64,000 nucleotides of DNA from Flavobacterium sp. SCGC AAA160-P02 (GCA_000383355.1 KB911168.1:27154-91153), one strand, 5' to 3'. Counted from the first letter of the stretch, positions 28,338 to 36,487 are shown. Made by a program: numbers and translations. The notes: generated from the letters alone by a model not told the origin.

Positions 28338-28788
28338 TTTCAGATGCTTTTTTTAATTTCATAGATGCAGAGTTCACACAATAGCGAAGCCCACTTGGTT
28401 TTGGCCCGTCTGGGAAAATATGACCTAAATGTCCATCACAGGTATTACACAAAACTTCAACCCGCACCATTCCATAGGTTGTGTCTTTGATATATTTGAT
28501 GGCGTTTTCTTTGATGGGTTGCGTAAAACTTGGCCATCCAGAACTTGAATCAAATTTAATACTAGCATCAAACAATTGGGTATCACAACAAACACACTGA
28601 TAAATACCTTCATCAAAAATAGCACAAAGAGCTCCTGTATGAGGTCTTTCAGTTCCATGTAATCTGCTAATTTGAAATTGTTCTGGGGTTAATATTGCGC
28701 GCCACTCGTCTTCAGTTTTTTCTACTCTTTTGTGAGGCGTGGGGTTTCCATTCACTGAAAAGTGAATAACATCTTTCCATGTAATCAT
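28330..28788 (-). CDS. msrB: Peptide-methionine (R)-S-oxide reductase MsrB
   Basis: 152-residue enzyme for methionine-R-sulfoxide. Zinc cysteines are in YQCVCCDTQLFD and VLCNTCDGHLGHIFPDG; catalytic Cys in LRYCVNSASMKL. Start MITWKDVIHF at 28788. First of the msrB-msrA-selO run. Confidence 0.96.
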   Translation of the reverse strand: MITWKDVIHFSVNGNPTPHKRVEKTEDEWRAILTPEQFQISRLHGTERPHTGALCAIFDEGIYQCVCCDTQLFDASIKFDSSSGWPSFTQPIKENAIKYIKDTTYGMVRVEVLCNTCDGHLGHIFPDGPKPSGLRYCVNSASMKLKKASENE

Positions 28789-28872
28789 CTCTCTTAATTT
28801 TATATAAAATTACTGAAATAGTATGAAATTACAGACAATTTCTGAGACGTTTTTAGAACTATATGAAAGAAT

Positions 28873-30183
28873 CTACTTCTGTCTAAAGTAAATAGTAATA
28901 GGAACTCCAGAAAAGTTATAATGTTCTCTCAATTGATTCTCAACATACCGTTTGTAAGGTTCTTTTACATACTGAGGGAGATTAGAAAAGAAAGCAAATT
29001 GAGGAGTCTGTGTAGGCAATTGCATGCAGTATTTTATTTTCACAAACTTACCTTTGGTAGCAGGAGGAGAGTTCTGCTGAACAATTTCTAGCATGGTTTC
29101 GTTTAGCTTGCTTGTAGAAATTCTTCTTTTTCTATTTTCAAAAACTTCAACGGCTGTTTCAATAGCTTTTAAAAGACGTTGTTTTGTAAGTACTGAGGTA
29201 AAAATGATAGGAACATCTGTAAAAGGAGCAATTTGACGACGTATTTCTGCTTCAAAATCACGCATGGTATTGGTTTCTTTTTCAACTAAATCCCATTTGT
29301 TAATTAAAATGATAACACCTTTTCTGTTTTTATCAGCCAACCAAAAAATATTTTGATCTTGGCTTTCAAAACCTCGTGTAGCATCTACCATTAAAATAAC
29401 AACATCTGAATATTCTATGGTTCGAACAGCACGCATCACAGAGTAAAATTCTAAATCTTCTTTTACTTTAGATTTCTTTCTAATTCCGGCAGTATCTACC
29501 AAATTAAAATCAAACCCAAAACGATTGTATTTTGTATCTATAGAATCTCTTGTAGTTCCTGCAATATCAGTAACAATATTTCTATCCTCACCAATTAAAG
29601 CATTTATAAAAGATGATTTCCCTGCATTTGGTCTTCCAACAACAGCAAAACGCGGCAATTCTTCTTTGTCTAAATCTATTGCTTCTGGCTCGGGCATTTC
29701 AGCAACAATGGCATCTAAAATATCACCAGTTCCACTTCCATTAATAGAAGAAATTGTGTGATAATCACCAAGACCAAGGTTGTAGAATTCAACAGCATCA
29801 GCATCTCTCATGGCATTATCTACCTTATTAACAGCGGTAAAAATAGGTTTTTTTACTTTTCTTAAAATTTTTGCTACTTCAGCATCCATAGGGGTAATTC
29901 CCTGTTCTACATCAACAACAAAAATAATAATGTCTGATTCTTCAATAGCTAATTGAACTTGTTTTCTAATCTCACCTTCAAATATATCATCTGAACCAAT
30001 TACATACCCGCCAGTGTCTATTACAGAAAATTCTTTCCCGTTCCAGTCAGACTTCCCATAATGTCTATCACGAGTAACACCACTTACAGCATCAACAATA
30101 GCATCTCTACGTTGCACTAAACGATTAAAAAGTGTTGATTTTCCAACATTAGGCCTTCCTACTATGGCTACAATACTACTCAT
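28873..30183 (-). CDS. der: Ribosome biogenesis GTPase Der
   Basis: 436-residue double-GTPase (EngA). G1 motifs GRPNVGKST and GRPNAGKSS, with DTGGY and DTAGIR switch-II motifs and NKVD/NKWD G4 motifs in the two domains. The C-terminal KH-like domain ends IYFRQK. Essential 50S assembly factor. Directly after era on the same strand. Confidence 0.97.
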   Translation of the reverse strand: MSSIVAIVGRPNVGKSTLFNRLVQRRDAIVDAVSGVTRDRHYGKSDWNGKEFSVIDTGGYVIGSDDIFEGEIRKQVQLAIEESDIIIFVVDVEQGITPMDAEVAKILRKVKKPIFTAVNKVDNAMRDADAVEFYNLGLGDYHTISSINGSGTGDILDAIVAEMPEPEAIDLDKEELPRFAVVGRPNAGKSSFINALIGEDRNIVTDIAGTTRDSIDTKYNRFGFDFNLVDTAGIRKKSKVKEDLEFYSVMRAVRTIEYSDVVILMVDATRGFESQDQNIFWLADKNRKGVIILINKWDLVEKETNTMRDFEAEIRRQIAPFTDVPIIFTSVLTKQRLLKAIETAVEVFENRKRRISTSKLNETMLEIVQQNSPPATKGKFVKIKYCMQLPTQTPQFAFFSNLPQYVKEPYKRYVENQLREHYNFSGVPITIYFRQK

Positions 30184-30251
30184 GAAAGTAAATTTTTTGC
30201 AAAGATACTATTTTACAGTAGACTAGCTAAGAGATTGGAACTTGTTTGCAA

Positions 30252-31136
30252 TCATTTTTGGTTATAGCCAAAACGTTTTAATTCTTTGTCGTTGGAGCGC
30301 CAATTTTTATTTACTTTCACATACAGTTCTATAAATATTTTTTTTCCAAAGAAAAATTCTAAATCTTTTCTTGCTTCTGCTCCAACACGTTTAATGGCGG
30401 TTCCTTTATGACCAATGATAATTCCTTTTTGAGTTTCTCTTTCTACCATAATTACAGACCTAATTCTAATAATTGTTTCTTCTTCTACAAAACTTTCTGT
30501 TTCTACTTCTACAGAATATGGAATCTCTTTTTTATAATGGGTAAGAATTTTCTCTCGTATTTTTTCATTTACAAAAAACCTTTCTGGTTTGTCTGTTAAT
30601 TGATCTTTTGGGTAAAAAGCGGGTCCTTCTGGTAATAGCTCAACTATTTTATTGAAAACCGTATCTACATTAAATTTTTCGAGAGCAGAAATCACATAGG
30701 TAAATGAGTTTGGAACCTTCGTTTGCCAGTAGTTTACTTTTTCTTCTACTTCTTCTTGTGTTGACTTATCTATTTTATTAATTAATAAAATAACCGGTAT
30801 CTTACTATTAATAATTCTTCTGAAGAAGGCCTCGTTTTTAAGCTCTTTTTCTCCAATTTCAACCATATATATTAAAATATCTGCATCATCAAAAGCAGAC
30901 TTTACAAAATCCATCATAGATTCTTGCAACTGATATGCTGGCTGTAAAATACCAGGGGTATCTGAAAAGATGATTTGATGCTCGTCTCCATTTACAATTC
31001 CAAGAATACGATGCCTGGTTGTTTGCGCTTTTGCTGTAATAATTGATAGTTTTTCACCTACCAATGCATTCATTAAAGTTGATTTTCCAACATTTGGATT
31101 GCCAATAATATTTACAAAACCTGCTTTGTGTGTCAT
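30252..31136 (-). CDS. era: GTPase Era
   Basis: 294-residue GTPase that binds 16S rRNA. G1 [16 protein letters not shown], switch-II SDTPGI, G4 LINKID, and C-terminal KH domain IIIGHKGTAIKRVG. Minus strand with der 68 bp downstream. The initiator tRNA gene lies on the opposite strand 140 bp upstream of its start. Confidence 0.97.
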   Translation of the reverse strand: MTHKAGFVNIIGNPNVGKSTLMNALVGEKLSIITAKAQTTRHRILGIVNGDEHQIIFSDTPGILQPAYQLQESMMDFVKSAFDDADILIYMVEIGEKELKNEAFFRRIINSKIPVILLINKIDKSTQEEVEEKVNYWQTKVPNSFTYVISALEKFNVDTVFNKIVELLPEGPAFYPKDQLTDKPERFFVNEKIREKILTHYKKEIPYSVEVETESFVEEETIIRIRSVIMVERETQKGIIIGHKGTAIKRVGAEARKDLEFFFGKKIFIELYVKVNKNWRSNDKELKRFGYNQK

Positions 31137-31233
31137 AGCGCAAAGATAAAATGTTTTTTAAAGATTGCTTTACAATTCATAGAAACTTGTTAGCCAAGAA
31201 ACTACCTTTTTTAGAATAAAATTACAAGGTTTG

Positions 31234-31266
31234 TTTGGTGGTTGATCTTTTTTTGCAGTATCTTTG
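31234..31266 (+). promoter_or_regulatory. Promoter of the tRNA-fMet gene
   Basis: TTTG (31234-31237), a 21-bp spacer and TATCTTTG (31259-31266) match the Bacteroidota -33/-7 consensus TTTG and TAnnTTTG. The tRNA begins 11 bp downstream. Confidence 0.75.
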
Positions 31267-31276
31267 GGGTCTAAAT

Positions 31277-31349
31277 CGCGGGATAGAGCAGTAGGCAGCT
31301 CGTCGGGCTCATAACCCGAAGGTCGTTGGTTCGAGTCCAACTCCCGCTA
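31277..31349 (+). tRNA. Initiator tRNA-Met (CAT)
   Basis: A full cloverleaf can be drawn by hand: acceptor CGCGGGA/TCCCGCT, D arm GAGC/GCTC, anticodon stem TCGGG/CCCGA with loop CTCATAA (anticodon CAT at 31310-31312), T arm GTTGG/CCAAC with loop TTCGAGT, discriminator A. The unpaired 1-72 position (C against T) and three consecutive G-C pairs at the base of the anticodon stem are initiator hallmarks. CCA is not encoded. Its 3' end is copied further downstream. Confidence 0.95.
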
Positions 31350-31350
31350 C

Positions 31351-31523
31351 AAAGAAACTCCTTGAGAAATCAAGGAGTTTTTATTTTGGGGTCAAGTGAT
31401 GCTTGCATCGTCTTGAGAACAAAATAAAAAATCAGATTGCGTAGCAATCGGAGTTTCTTTGGACTGCTTTCCTCTTTGGCCCATTTCGGAACAACGTGGA
31501 GAAATGAATCCAACTCCCGCTAC
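31351..31523. repeat. 173-bp unit X, copy 1, next to the tRNA 3' end
   Basis: Starts right after the tRNA CTAC (31347-31350) and ends in a second tRNA 3'-end copy (TCCAACTCCCGCTAC, to 31523). It has a terminator-like hairpin (CTCCTTGA-GAAA-TCAAGGAG), the imperfect palindrome CAAGTGATGC/GCATCGTCTTG, a GATTGC/GCAATC hairpin and a 12-bp inverted repeat CAAAGAAACTCC (31350-31361) / GGAGTTTCTTTG (31450-31461). A second copy of identical length is at 36268-36440. Confidence 0.85.
31352..31384 (+). terminator. tRNA-fMet terminator
   Basis: AAACTCCTTGA, loop GAAA, TCAAGGAGTTT, then T-rich. Directly downstream of the tRNA, inside the first X unit. Confidence 0.8.
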
Positions 31524-31532
31524 TAAAACAAT

Positions 31533-31568
31533 AAAACGGTTATACTATTATATAGTGTAGCCGTTTTT
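31533..31568. terminator. Cassette-type terminator, copy 1
   Basis: AAAACGGTTATACTAT pairs with ATAGTGTAGCCGTTTT around a short loop, flanked by A and T runs, so it can act in both directions. Same hairpin as at 32425, 34239, 35086, 36450 and 37673. It lies immediately upstream of the first cassette gene. Confidence 0.8.
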
Positions 31569-31581
31569 GTATTTTTACAGC

Positions 31582-32283
31582 ATGTTAAAAAATATTATTT
31601 ACATCTTTTGCGTGCTTCTGTTTGCCTCGTGTACCAAATCGACTAACACTTCTTCTATAAAGGTTGTTGGTGAAATGAGAGATGTGATGTGGAAAGGAGA
31701 TTTAAAAGGTAAGATTGCAACAGATTCATTAAATAACAAGGAAACCTATGGATTAGGACCTATTGAGTTTTTGAAAGGAGAAATAGTAGTATTTGAAGGA
31801 CAAACATTTGTATCGAAGGTTATTGACAGTGTTTCTCATCAGGTAACTAAAATCCCCTCAGTCAGGGCTCCCTTTTTTGTATACAGCACAAATAGTGATT
31901 TAAAATTTGTTGAACTTACTCTTGATAATTACTCGCTAAAAGAAATAGAAGAACAGATTGATTCAGTTTATAAAAATTATGACCAACCTTTGTTGATACG
32001 TATTGATGGGGTTTTTAATAAAATGAAACTTCATAGTGTTAATTTACCTGAGGGTGAGCAAGTGTCATCGCCAGATGAAGCGCACCAAGGATTAACACAA
32101 TATGATTTCAAAAATATTAGTGGATCTTTGATCGGCTTCTTTTCTCGAAATCATAAGGCTGTTTTTACACATCACGATAGTTTTTTCCATGCGCATTTTA
32201 TCTCCGACGATCGTCAAGTATTAGGGCATCTCGATGAACTTAAATTTAATGCTTCTAAAGTAACCCTGAAAGTTTCAAAGTAA
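31582..32283 (+). CDS. Acetolactate decarboxylase-like lipoprotein
   Basis: 233-residue protein from ATG 31582 (a TTG start at 31567 would add five residues ahead of the signal). Lipoprotein signal with lipobox LFASC. The body matches the acetolactate decarboxylase (BudA/AlsD) fold: MRDVMWKGDLKG, TYGLGPIEFLKGEIVVFEG, and FHAHFISDDRQVLGHL. The HxH plus His 11 residues later reproduces the zinc-ligand spacing of the family (His194, His196, His207 in the Brevibacillus enzyme). First gene of the cassette array. Export as a lipoprotein is unusual for this cytosolic enzyme family, though Bacteroidota have such forms. Confidence 0.8.
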   Translation: MLKNIIYIFCVLLFASCTKSTNTSSIKVVGEMRDVMWKGDLKGKIATDSLNNKETYGLGPIEFLKGEIVVFEGQTFVSKVIDSVSHQVTKIPSVRAPFFVYSTNSDLKFVELTLDNYSLKEIEEQIDSVYKNYDQPLLIRIDGVFNKMKLHSVNLPEGEQVSSPDEAHQGLTQYDFKNISGSLIGFFSRNHKAVFTHHDSFFHAHFISDDRQVLGHLDELKFNASKVTLKVSK

Positions 32284-32329
32284 TTTTCTCTTCTGTGAAT
32301 AGGTAATCAAAATTCAAATACCTGAACCT

Positions 32330-32460
32330 TTCATAATAAGACTCATTATATGATGAGTGTCTATTAAATCTTTTGGAGTAAAACTAATGTTCGATATTTC
32401 AATAGAGTTATCTACTAAAACAATAAAACGGTTATACTATCATAGTGTAATCGTTTTTTT
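32330..32460. repeat. Cassette-boundary repeat, copy 2 (left arm, CTAC core, hairpin)
   Basis: The conserved left arm runs from TTCATAATAAG through TGTTCGATATTTCAATAGAG to the CTAC core (32412-32415), then right arm TAAAACAATAAAACGG and the hairpin terminator (32425-32460). Aligns base by base with the copy at 34144-34274. On the minus strand the left arm is open and reads SIEISNISFTPKDLIDTHH. Confidence 0.85.
32425..32460. terminator. Cassette-type terminator, copy 2
   Basis: AAAACGGTTATACTA and TAGTGTAATCGTTTT stem plus T run. Ends the acetolactate-decarboxylase cassette. Confidence 0.8.
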
Positions 32461-32513
32461 ATTTTTTAATTTAGCCAAATCCAAAGAATAAAATTTTTTT
32501 AAAGGATTTAAAA

Positions 32514-33083
32514 ATGAAAATGAAGGAATTTTTAAATAACATAGTACAACTTGAGGACAATGAGTGGAACATTGCACATAACCTATTAAAAGAACGTAGT
32601 TTTAAAAAAGGAGAATATTTAATTTCAGAAGGGAAAATTGAAAACTATATTAATTTTATCGTTGAAGGTACATGTAGAGCTTTCTATATAAAAAACGGAA
32701 TTGAATACAACTATGAAATTGGATTAGAGGACGATTGGGTTTCTTCTTACAAATCATTTACTGAAAACATACCTTCAGATGAATATATACAAGCTCTGAC
32801 TAATATGAAAGTCTACAGTATTCATAGGCATAGTATACAAAATTTATCTTCTATTAATCCAAAATTTGCTATCATTGAGCGTTATATTGTAAATAAGATT
32901 GTTATTGATAAAACTGAAAGGTTACGCTCTTTAATCACTGATACTCCTGATGAAAGATATTTAAAACTTCTTGAAAAAAAACAGTATCTCGTCCAAAATA
33001 TACCTTTAAAAATCCTTGCTTCATACATTGGTATCACTCCGGAATCATTAAGTAGATTGAGAAAAAGACTTTCCCAAAAATAA
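32514..33083 (+). CDS. Crp/Fnr-type transcriptional regulator
   Basis: 189-residue regulator: cyclic-nucleotide-binding-like beta roll (about 20-120, KKGEYLISEGKIENYINFIVEG) and a C-terminal helix-turn-helix (IPLKILASYIGITPESLSRLRKRL). The effector is unknown; the pattern matches the many Bacteroidota Crp-like regulators lacking a true cAMP site. First of three genes in this cassette; an ATG six bases further in (32520) is an alternative start. Confidence 0.9.
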   Translation: MKMKEFLNNIVQLEDNEWNIAHNLLKERSFKKGEYLISEGKIENYINFIVEGTCRAFYIKNGIEYNYEIGLEDDWVSSYKSFTENIPSDEYIQALTNMKVYSIHRHSIQNLSSINPKFAIIERYIVNKIVIDKTERLRSLITDTPDERYLKLLEKKQYLVQNIPLKILASYIGITPESLSRLRKRLSQK

Positions 33084-33149
33084 AATATTACCCTTCGTCA
33101 ATTTTTAAATTGTTAATTCAATCTAAATTGCATTTAAAATATTTTAAAA

Positions 33150-33575
33150 ATGAGACTACCAATTCTTATATTATTTTATCTAATATTATCAACAAACATT
33201 ATAAGTGCACAAACAGGGATCATCAGCGCAGCCACCTTGGACATTGAAGTCCAAGGCATCACAAAAGGAGGCATACTTAATTTAGAAATCTCCAGCTCCA
33301 AGGAAGCTTTCGAATCAGATGGAGATGACGCTGGAGTAGCAGCAAGGATTCAAGAAAGAGTTAGCAGTGGATCATATCAACGCTCCTTCGACATTCCTCC
33401 AGGAACTTACGCGGTTAAAATACACATTGACGAAAATGAAAACGGGGTGCTCGATACAAATTTCTTAGGCATACCCAAGGAGCAATATGGAATCTCAAAT
33501 AATGGTCTATTTTTAAATTTCAAAGCTGCATCATTTATTATCGATACCTATAAAATAATTCAAATAGATTTGTGA
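33150..33575 (+). CDS. DUF2141-like secreted protein
   Basis: 141 residues with a signal peptide ending near IISAQ. The mature part is one Ig-like beta domain: VQGITKGGILNLEISSSKEAF, then IPPGTYAVKIHIDENENGVLDTNFLGIPKEQYGISNN, the DUF2141 signature. Located 66 bp after the Crp-type gene. Exported; role unknown. Confidence 0.87.
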   Translation: MRLPILILFYLILSTNIISAQTGIISAATLDIEVQGITKGGILNLEISSSKEAFESDGDDAGVAARIQERVSSGSYQRSFDIPPGTYAVKIHIDENENGVLDTNFLGIPKEQYGISNNGLFLNFKAASFIIDTYKIIQIDL

Positions 33576-33647
33576 TGTGGGCGGCATATACGCACATGGA
33601 ACATAAAAAATAAAAAAAAGAATGAATATCTACAAAAGAATTAACGA

Positions 33648-34130
33648 ATGAAAAACTTCTATTACGAACAAGAAATAAATGTACCTGTTGACAGCATAGA
33701 TATGTACAAATGGCTAAGAGAGTTGACGGATATTGAATATCAATCATTTTCAAAAGGTCATCAAGCCATGGGACACTTAAACGAAGGCGAATTTGGTGGA
33801 ATGATAAATGTAGAAATTGTAGGAGGGCTTTTATTAGTCCAACACTACTCAATTAAAGATAAATCAAAAAGTCATGTAAATTCATATTCCGATCAATCAA
33901 GGGCTTATTTAATGGGGATAATACCAATAAAAGTTGAAGTAAGTTGGTCACTAAGTATAGTTGGCGTTTCTAACCAAAAGAGTAAGTTTGTTTGTGAAGT
34001 AGGTGTTTTAATTCCATCCAAAATATTAAGTTTTATATCAAGCCCAGTGCTTTCATATTCCCTAAAAAGACATCTAAAGGAAGAGGGTGCACTTTTTGCA
34101 AAGGATATTGAAAATAAATTTAAATTGTGA
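33648..34130 (+). CDS. SRPBCC-like hypothetical protein
   Basis: 160 residues. The pattern YYEQEINVPVDSIDMYKWLRELTDIEYQSFSKG followed by a beta-rich middle and a C-terminal helix (SPVLSYSLKRHLKEEGALFAKDIENKF) fits a START/SRPBCC lipid-binding fold, but I see no exact family. No signal peptide. Same cassette as the Crp-type and DUF2141 genes, ended by the repeat at 34144. Confidence 0.65.
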   Translation: MKNFYYEQEINVPVDSIDMYKWLRELTDIEYQSFSKGHQAMGHLNEGEFGGMINVEIVGGLLLVQHYSIKDKSKSHVNSYSDQSRAYLMGIIPIKVEVSWSLSIVGVSNQKSKFVCEVGVLIPSKILSFISSPVLSYSLKRHLKEEGALFAKDIENKFKL

Positions 34131-34143
34131 CAAGGGTTATTCG

Positions 34144-34274
34144 TTCATAATAAGAGTCATTATGTGATGAGTGTCGATTAAATCTTTTGGAGTAAAACTT
34201 ATGTTCGATATTTCGATAGAGTTATCTACTAAAACAATAAAACGGTTATACTATTATAGTGTAGCCGTTTTTTT
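34144..34274. repeat. Cassette-boundary repeat, copy 3
   Basis: Full left arm (from 34144), CTAC core (34226-34229), right arm and hairpin to 34274. Compared with copy 2, most changes in the left arm fall on third codon positions of the minus-strand reading SIEISNISFTPKDLIDTHH, and are synonymous. Confidence 0.85.
34239..34274. terminator. Cassette-type terminator, copy 3
   Basis: AAAACGGTTATACTAT and ATAGTGTAGCCGTTTT stem, then T run. Separates the SRPBCC-like gene from the convergent XRE gene. Confidence 0.8.
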
Positions 34275-34296
34275 ATTACTAACGAGGGCTATTCAT

Positions 34297-34509
34297 TTAA
34301 GGAAGTATGAACAAATCTTCAACAGAACAATTTAAAGTCTTTGAAATTTTCAATGCTAATACGGTAGATGGGACATACACTCCATTTTCAATGGCATTAA
34401 TACTCTTCCTTGAAACCTCCGCTCTTACAGATAATTCTTGTTGAGTTAAACCACAAGACTTCCTCAGTTGTTCTAAATTATTTAAAAGTTTTATATGGTT
34501 TTTGCCCAT
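34297..34509 (-). CDS. XRE-family HTH regulator
   Basis: 70-residue Cro/CI-type helix-turn-helix: NLEQLRKSCGLTQQELSVRAEVSRKSINAIENGVYVPSTVLALKIS, a complete HTH_3 domain with almost no extra sequence. 2 bp after the membrane protein gene on the same strand, so both form one small operon. Likely autoregulates through direct repeats at 34926 and 34954. Confidence 0.92.
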   Translation of the reverse strand: MGKNHIKLLNNLEQLRKSCGLTQQELSVRAEVSRKSINAIENGVYVPSTVLALKISKTLNCSVEDLFILP

Positions 34510-34511
34510 AG

Positions 34512-34901
34512 TTATTCTTTTTCATATTTTTCAACGGCATCAGTTAATTCTTTTCCAGTATTTGGATAGAGGTATCCTGCGATCATTGTTCCAATTCCAA
34601 TTAATCCAACCAAAGCACCAACACCTTTTAGTATATTTCCAATTGCATAATATCCAAGAAGGTATAGACCAATACCAACAAAAATTGTGATGACTCCGTT
34701 TCTACGATAATCTATTGGTTCCTTTTTTCTTTCATCAAAAATACTCAGCAATTCTTCTAATTTTGAAGAGTCATCTAAATGTTTTGAAATTTCTATTATA
34801 GTTTTATTTTTGTCTTTACCTTCTTTGTATTGCCAGTAAAATACGGATACAGGTATTATTACTCCAATTAGCATTCCAAAAAGCGGTATAATATTTTCCA
34901 T
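34512..34901 (-). CDS. Small membrane protein paired with XRE regulator (DUF6249-like)
   Basis: 129 residues from MENIIPLFGM (a Met 13 codons upstream falls inside the likely promoter, so I prefer 34901). First membrane segment at residues 4-22, a charged middle (DKNKTIIEISKHLDDSSKLEELLS) and two more segments (VITIFVGIGLYLLGYYA, VGALVGLIGIGTMIAGYLYP). Pattern fits DUF6249-type proteins; assignment tentative. First gene of the minus-strand operon with the XRE regulator. Confidence 0.72.
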   Translation of the reverse strand: MENIIPLFGMLIGVIIPVSVFYWQYKEGKDKNKTIIEISKHLDDSSKLEELLSIFDERKKEPIDYRRNGVITIFVGIGLYLLGYYAIGNILKGVGALVGLIGIGTMIAGYLYPNTGKELTDAVEKYEKE

Positions 34902-34925
34902 AATTTTATATATTTTATTAATGTA

Positions 34926-34973
34926 ACGCAAACGTAACATTAATTATTGTGATACGCAAACGTTACATTTAAT
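34926..34973 (-). promoter_or_regulatory. Promoter and direct-repeat operator of the XRE operon
   Basis: On the minus strand a -33 TTTG (34957-34960), 20-bp spacer and -7 TACGTTTG (34929-34936) match the consensus. Both boxes lie inside two near-identical direct repeats, ACGCAAACGTAACATT (from 34926) and ACGCAAACGTTACATT (from 34954), 28 bp apart. A protein bound to the repeats would cover the promoter. The ATG follows about 20 nt after the expected start point. Confidence 0.7.
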
Positions 34974-35021
34974 AATTTGGTAAATTTTTAAGAATCAGTA
35001 ATTCTATCTGATTTGCAGTAT

Positions 35022-35123
35022 CGTTAAAATCTCTTGGTGTAAAACTAATGTTCGATATTTCAATAGAGAACTCTACTATAACAATAAAACGGTTATACTT
35101 TTATAGAGTATAGCTGTTTTTAT
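35022..35123. repeat. Cassette-boundary repeat, copy 4
   Basis: Shorter left arm (CTCTTGGTGTAAAACTAATG, TTCGATATTTCAATAGAG), CTAC core (35073-35076), right arm variant TATAACAATAAAACGG and hairpin. Lies between the XRE operon promoter and the esterase gene. Confidence 0.8.
35086..35123. terminator. Cassette-type terminator, copy 4
   Basis: AAAACGGTTATACT and AGTATAGCTGTTTT stem. Lies 60 bp before the esterase start. Confidence 0.7.
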
Positions 35124-35184
35124 ATTTATGCACAATAAAAAAAAGAAGTAGTCGTTTTAAAAAAAAAACACAAAATAGAATCTG

Positions 35185-36075
35185 ATGAAAAAATCAATTT
35201 TACTATTCACTTTCTTGCTAACGATTCTTAGTAGTTGTAGAAAAGATGAAGTAAATGACAATTCAGAATCCTGTTATACAAATACAAGCGCTCAATCAAT
35301 CGTTCACAATGGTGTCAATAGAGAATATGTTTTATACATACCTAATTCATATGATGGAACATCTTCTGTTCCACTAATGCTTAATTTTCATGGGTTTGGT
35401 GGTAGTGCAAGTGATTATATGCAAGAAGCAGATATGCGCTCATTGGCAGAAGTTGACACTTTTATTTTAGTCTATCCTCAAGGTAGTTGCTTAGATGGCT
35501 CTTCCCATTGGAACGCTTGTCCATTAGGAGGAGACAATAAAAGTGATGCTGATGATTTTGGTTTTGTTGAAGCCATAATAAATGAGATTTCATCTCAGTA
35601 CAATGTAGATATGGAGAGAATTTATGCTGCAGGTTACTCTAACGGTGGCATGATGGCATATGGACTTGCAAATTATAAAAGTAATTTAGTTGCTGCGGTA
35701 GCATCCGTTTCCGGAGTAATGCTAGAATGTACAGGATCTACCAGTCATCCTATGCCGGTAGTACATCTTCATGGAACCTCTGATGGTGTTCTTCCATATA
35801 ATGGGAGTAGTGATTGGAACTCTGCACAAAGCACGTTAGACTATTGGATTAATTTTAACAATACTATTACAACCCCAACTGTAAGTATTGACAATAGCGG
35901 AGGAATGTCAATTGAACATTATGTCTATGACCAAGGAGATAGCTCAGTCTCTGTTGAGCATTATAAATTTATAGGAGGAGATCATGTTTGGTTTAGCGCC
36001 ACTTACCAAGATCAGAATACATCTGAATTGGTTTGGAATTTTGTATCCAGATATGATATTAATGGATTGAGATAA
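35185..36075 (+). CDS. PHB-depolymerase/feruloyl-esterase-like lipoprotein (alpha/beta hydrolase)
   Basis: 296-residue exported hydrolase. Lipobox LSSC (Cys near 18). Oxyanion-hole strand PLMLNFHGFGGSASDY, nucleophile elbow YAAGYSNGGMMAY, acid in HLHGTSDGVLPY, and catalytic His in GGDHVWF. This is the LpqC/feruloyl esterase-PHB depolymerase-like family. Probably hydrolyses extracellular polyester or plant-type esters. Single gene in its cassette, between repeats 35022-35123 and 36178-36487. Confidence 0.9.
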   Translation: MKKSILLFTFLLTILSSCRKDEVNDNSESCYTNTSAQSIVHNGVNREYVLYIPNSYDGTSSVPLMLNFHGFGGSASDYMQEADMRSLAEVDTFILVYPQGSCLDGSSHWNACPLGGDNKSDADDFGFVEAIINEISSQYNVDMERIYAAGYSNGGMMAYGLANYKSNLVAAVASVSGVMLECTGSTSHPMPVVHLHGTSDGVLPYNGSSDWNSAQSTLDYWINFNNTITTPTVSIDNSGGMSIEHYVYDQGDSSVSVEHYKFIGGDHVWFSATYQDQNTSELVWNFVSRYDINGLR

Positions 36076-36177
36076 GGAATAAAAGCCACACTAATGGATG
36101 TAAATTCTTGTCTTTTGATATGGTCCTTGTTATTAAAATTGTTTCTAAAAAATCTCTTGGTGTAAAACTTAAGTTGA

Positions 36178-36267
36178 ACTTTTCATAATAAGAGTCATTA
36201 TATAATGAGTATCAATTAAGTCTCCTAGAGTTAAACTAATGTTCGATATTTCAGTAGAGAACTTTAC
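36178..36267. repeat. Cassette-boundary repeat, copy 5 left arm (interrupted by unit X)
   Basis: Left arm from TTCATAATAAGAG to the core TTAC (36264-36267), where the normal right arm should start; instead the 173-bp unit X follows and the right arm resumes at 36441. A second, shorter left-arm fragment (TCTCTTGGTGTAAAACTTAA) lies at about 36151-36170. Confidence 0.8.
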
Positions 36268-36440
36268 AAAGAAACTCCATCAGAAATCAAGGAGTTTTTA
36301 TTTTGGGGTCAAGTGATGCTTGCATCATTTTGAGAACAAAATAAAAAATCAGATGACAAAGCTATCTGAGTTTCTTTGGGCTGTTCTCCTTATTGGCCCA
36401 TTACGGAACAACATGGAGAAATGAATCCAACTCCCGATAC
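36268..36440. repeat. 173-bp unit X, copy 2, inside boundary repeat 5
   Basis: Same length as copy 1 and nearly identical over most of it. Begins AAAGAAACTCC, keeps the inverted repeat (right arm GAGTTTCTTTG at 36368-36378) and ends AATCCAACTCCCGATAC, a one-base variant of the tRNA 3' end. The central hairpin differs in sequence but still pairs (AGAT/ATCT). Sits exactly between left arm and right arm of the boundary repeat. Confidence 0.85.
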
Positions 36441-36449
36441 TAAAACAAT

Positions 36450-36487
36450 AAAACGGTTATACTATTATAGTGTAACCGTTTTTTTAT
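36450..36487. terminator. Cassette-type terminator, copy 5
   Basis: AAAACGGTTATACTAT and ATAGTGTAACCGTTTT stem with T run; the minus-strand carboxymuconolactone-type gene ends within it, so it serves that gene. Confidence 0.8.

Noticed and set aside
31567..31581. TTG start for the acetolactate-decarboxylase-like gene
   Set aside because: The ATG at 31582 gives a normal lipoprotein signal; the TTG lies inside the terminator tail.
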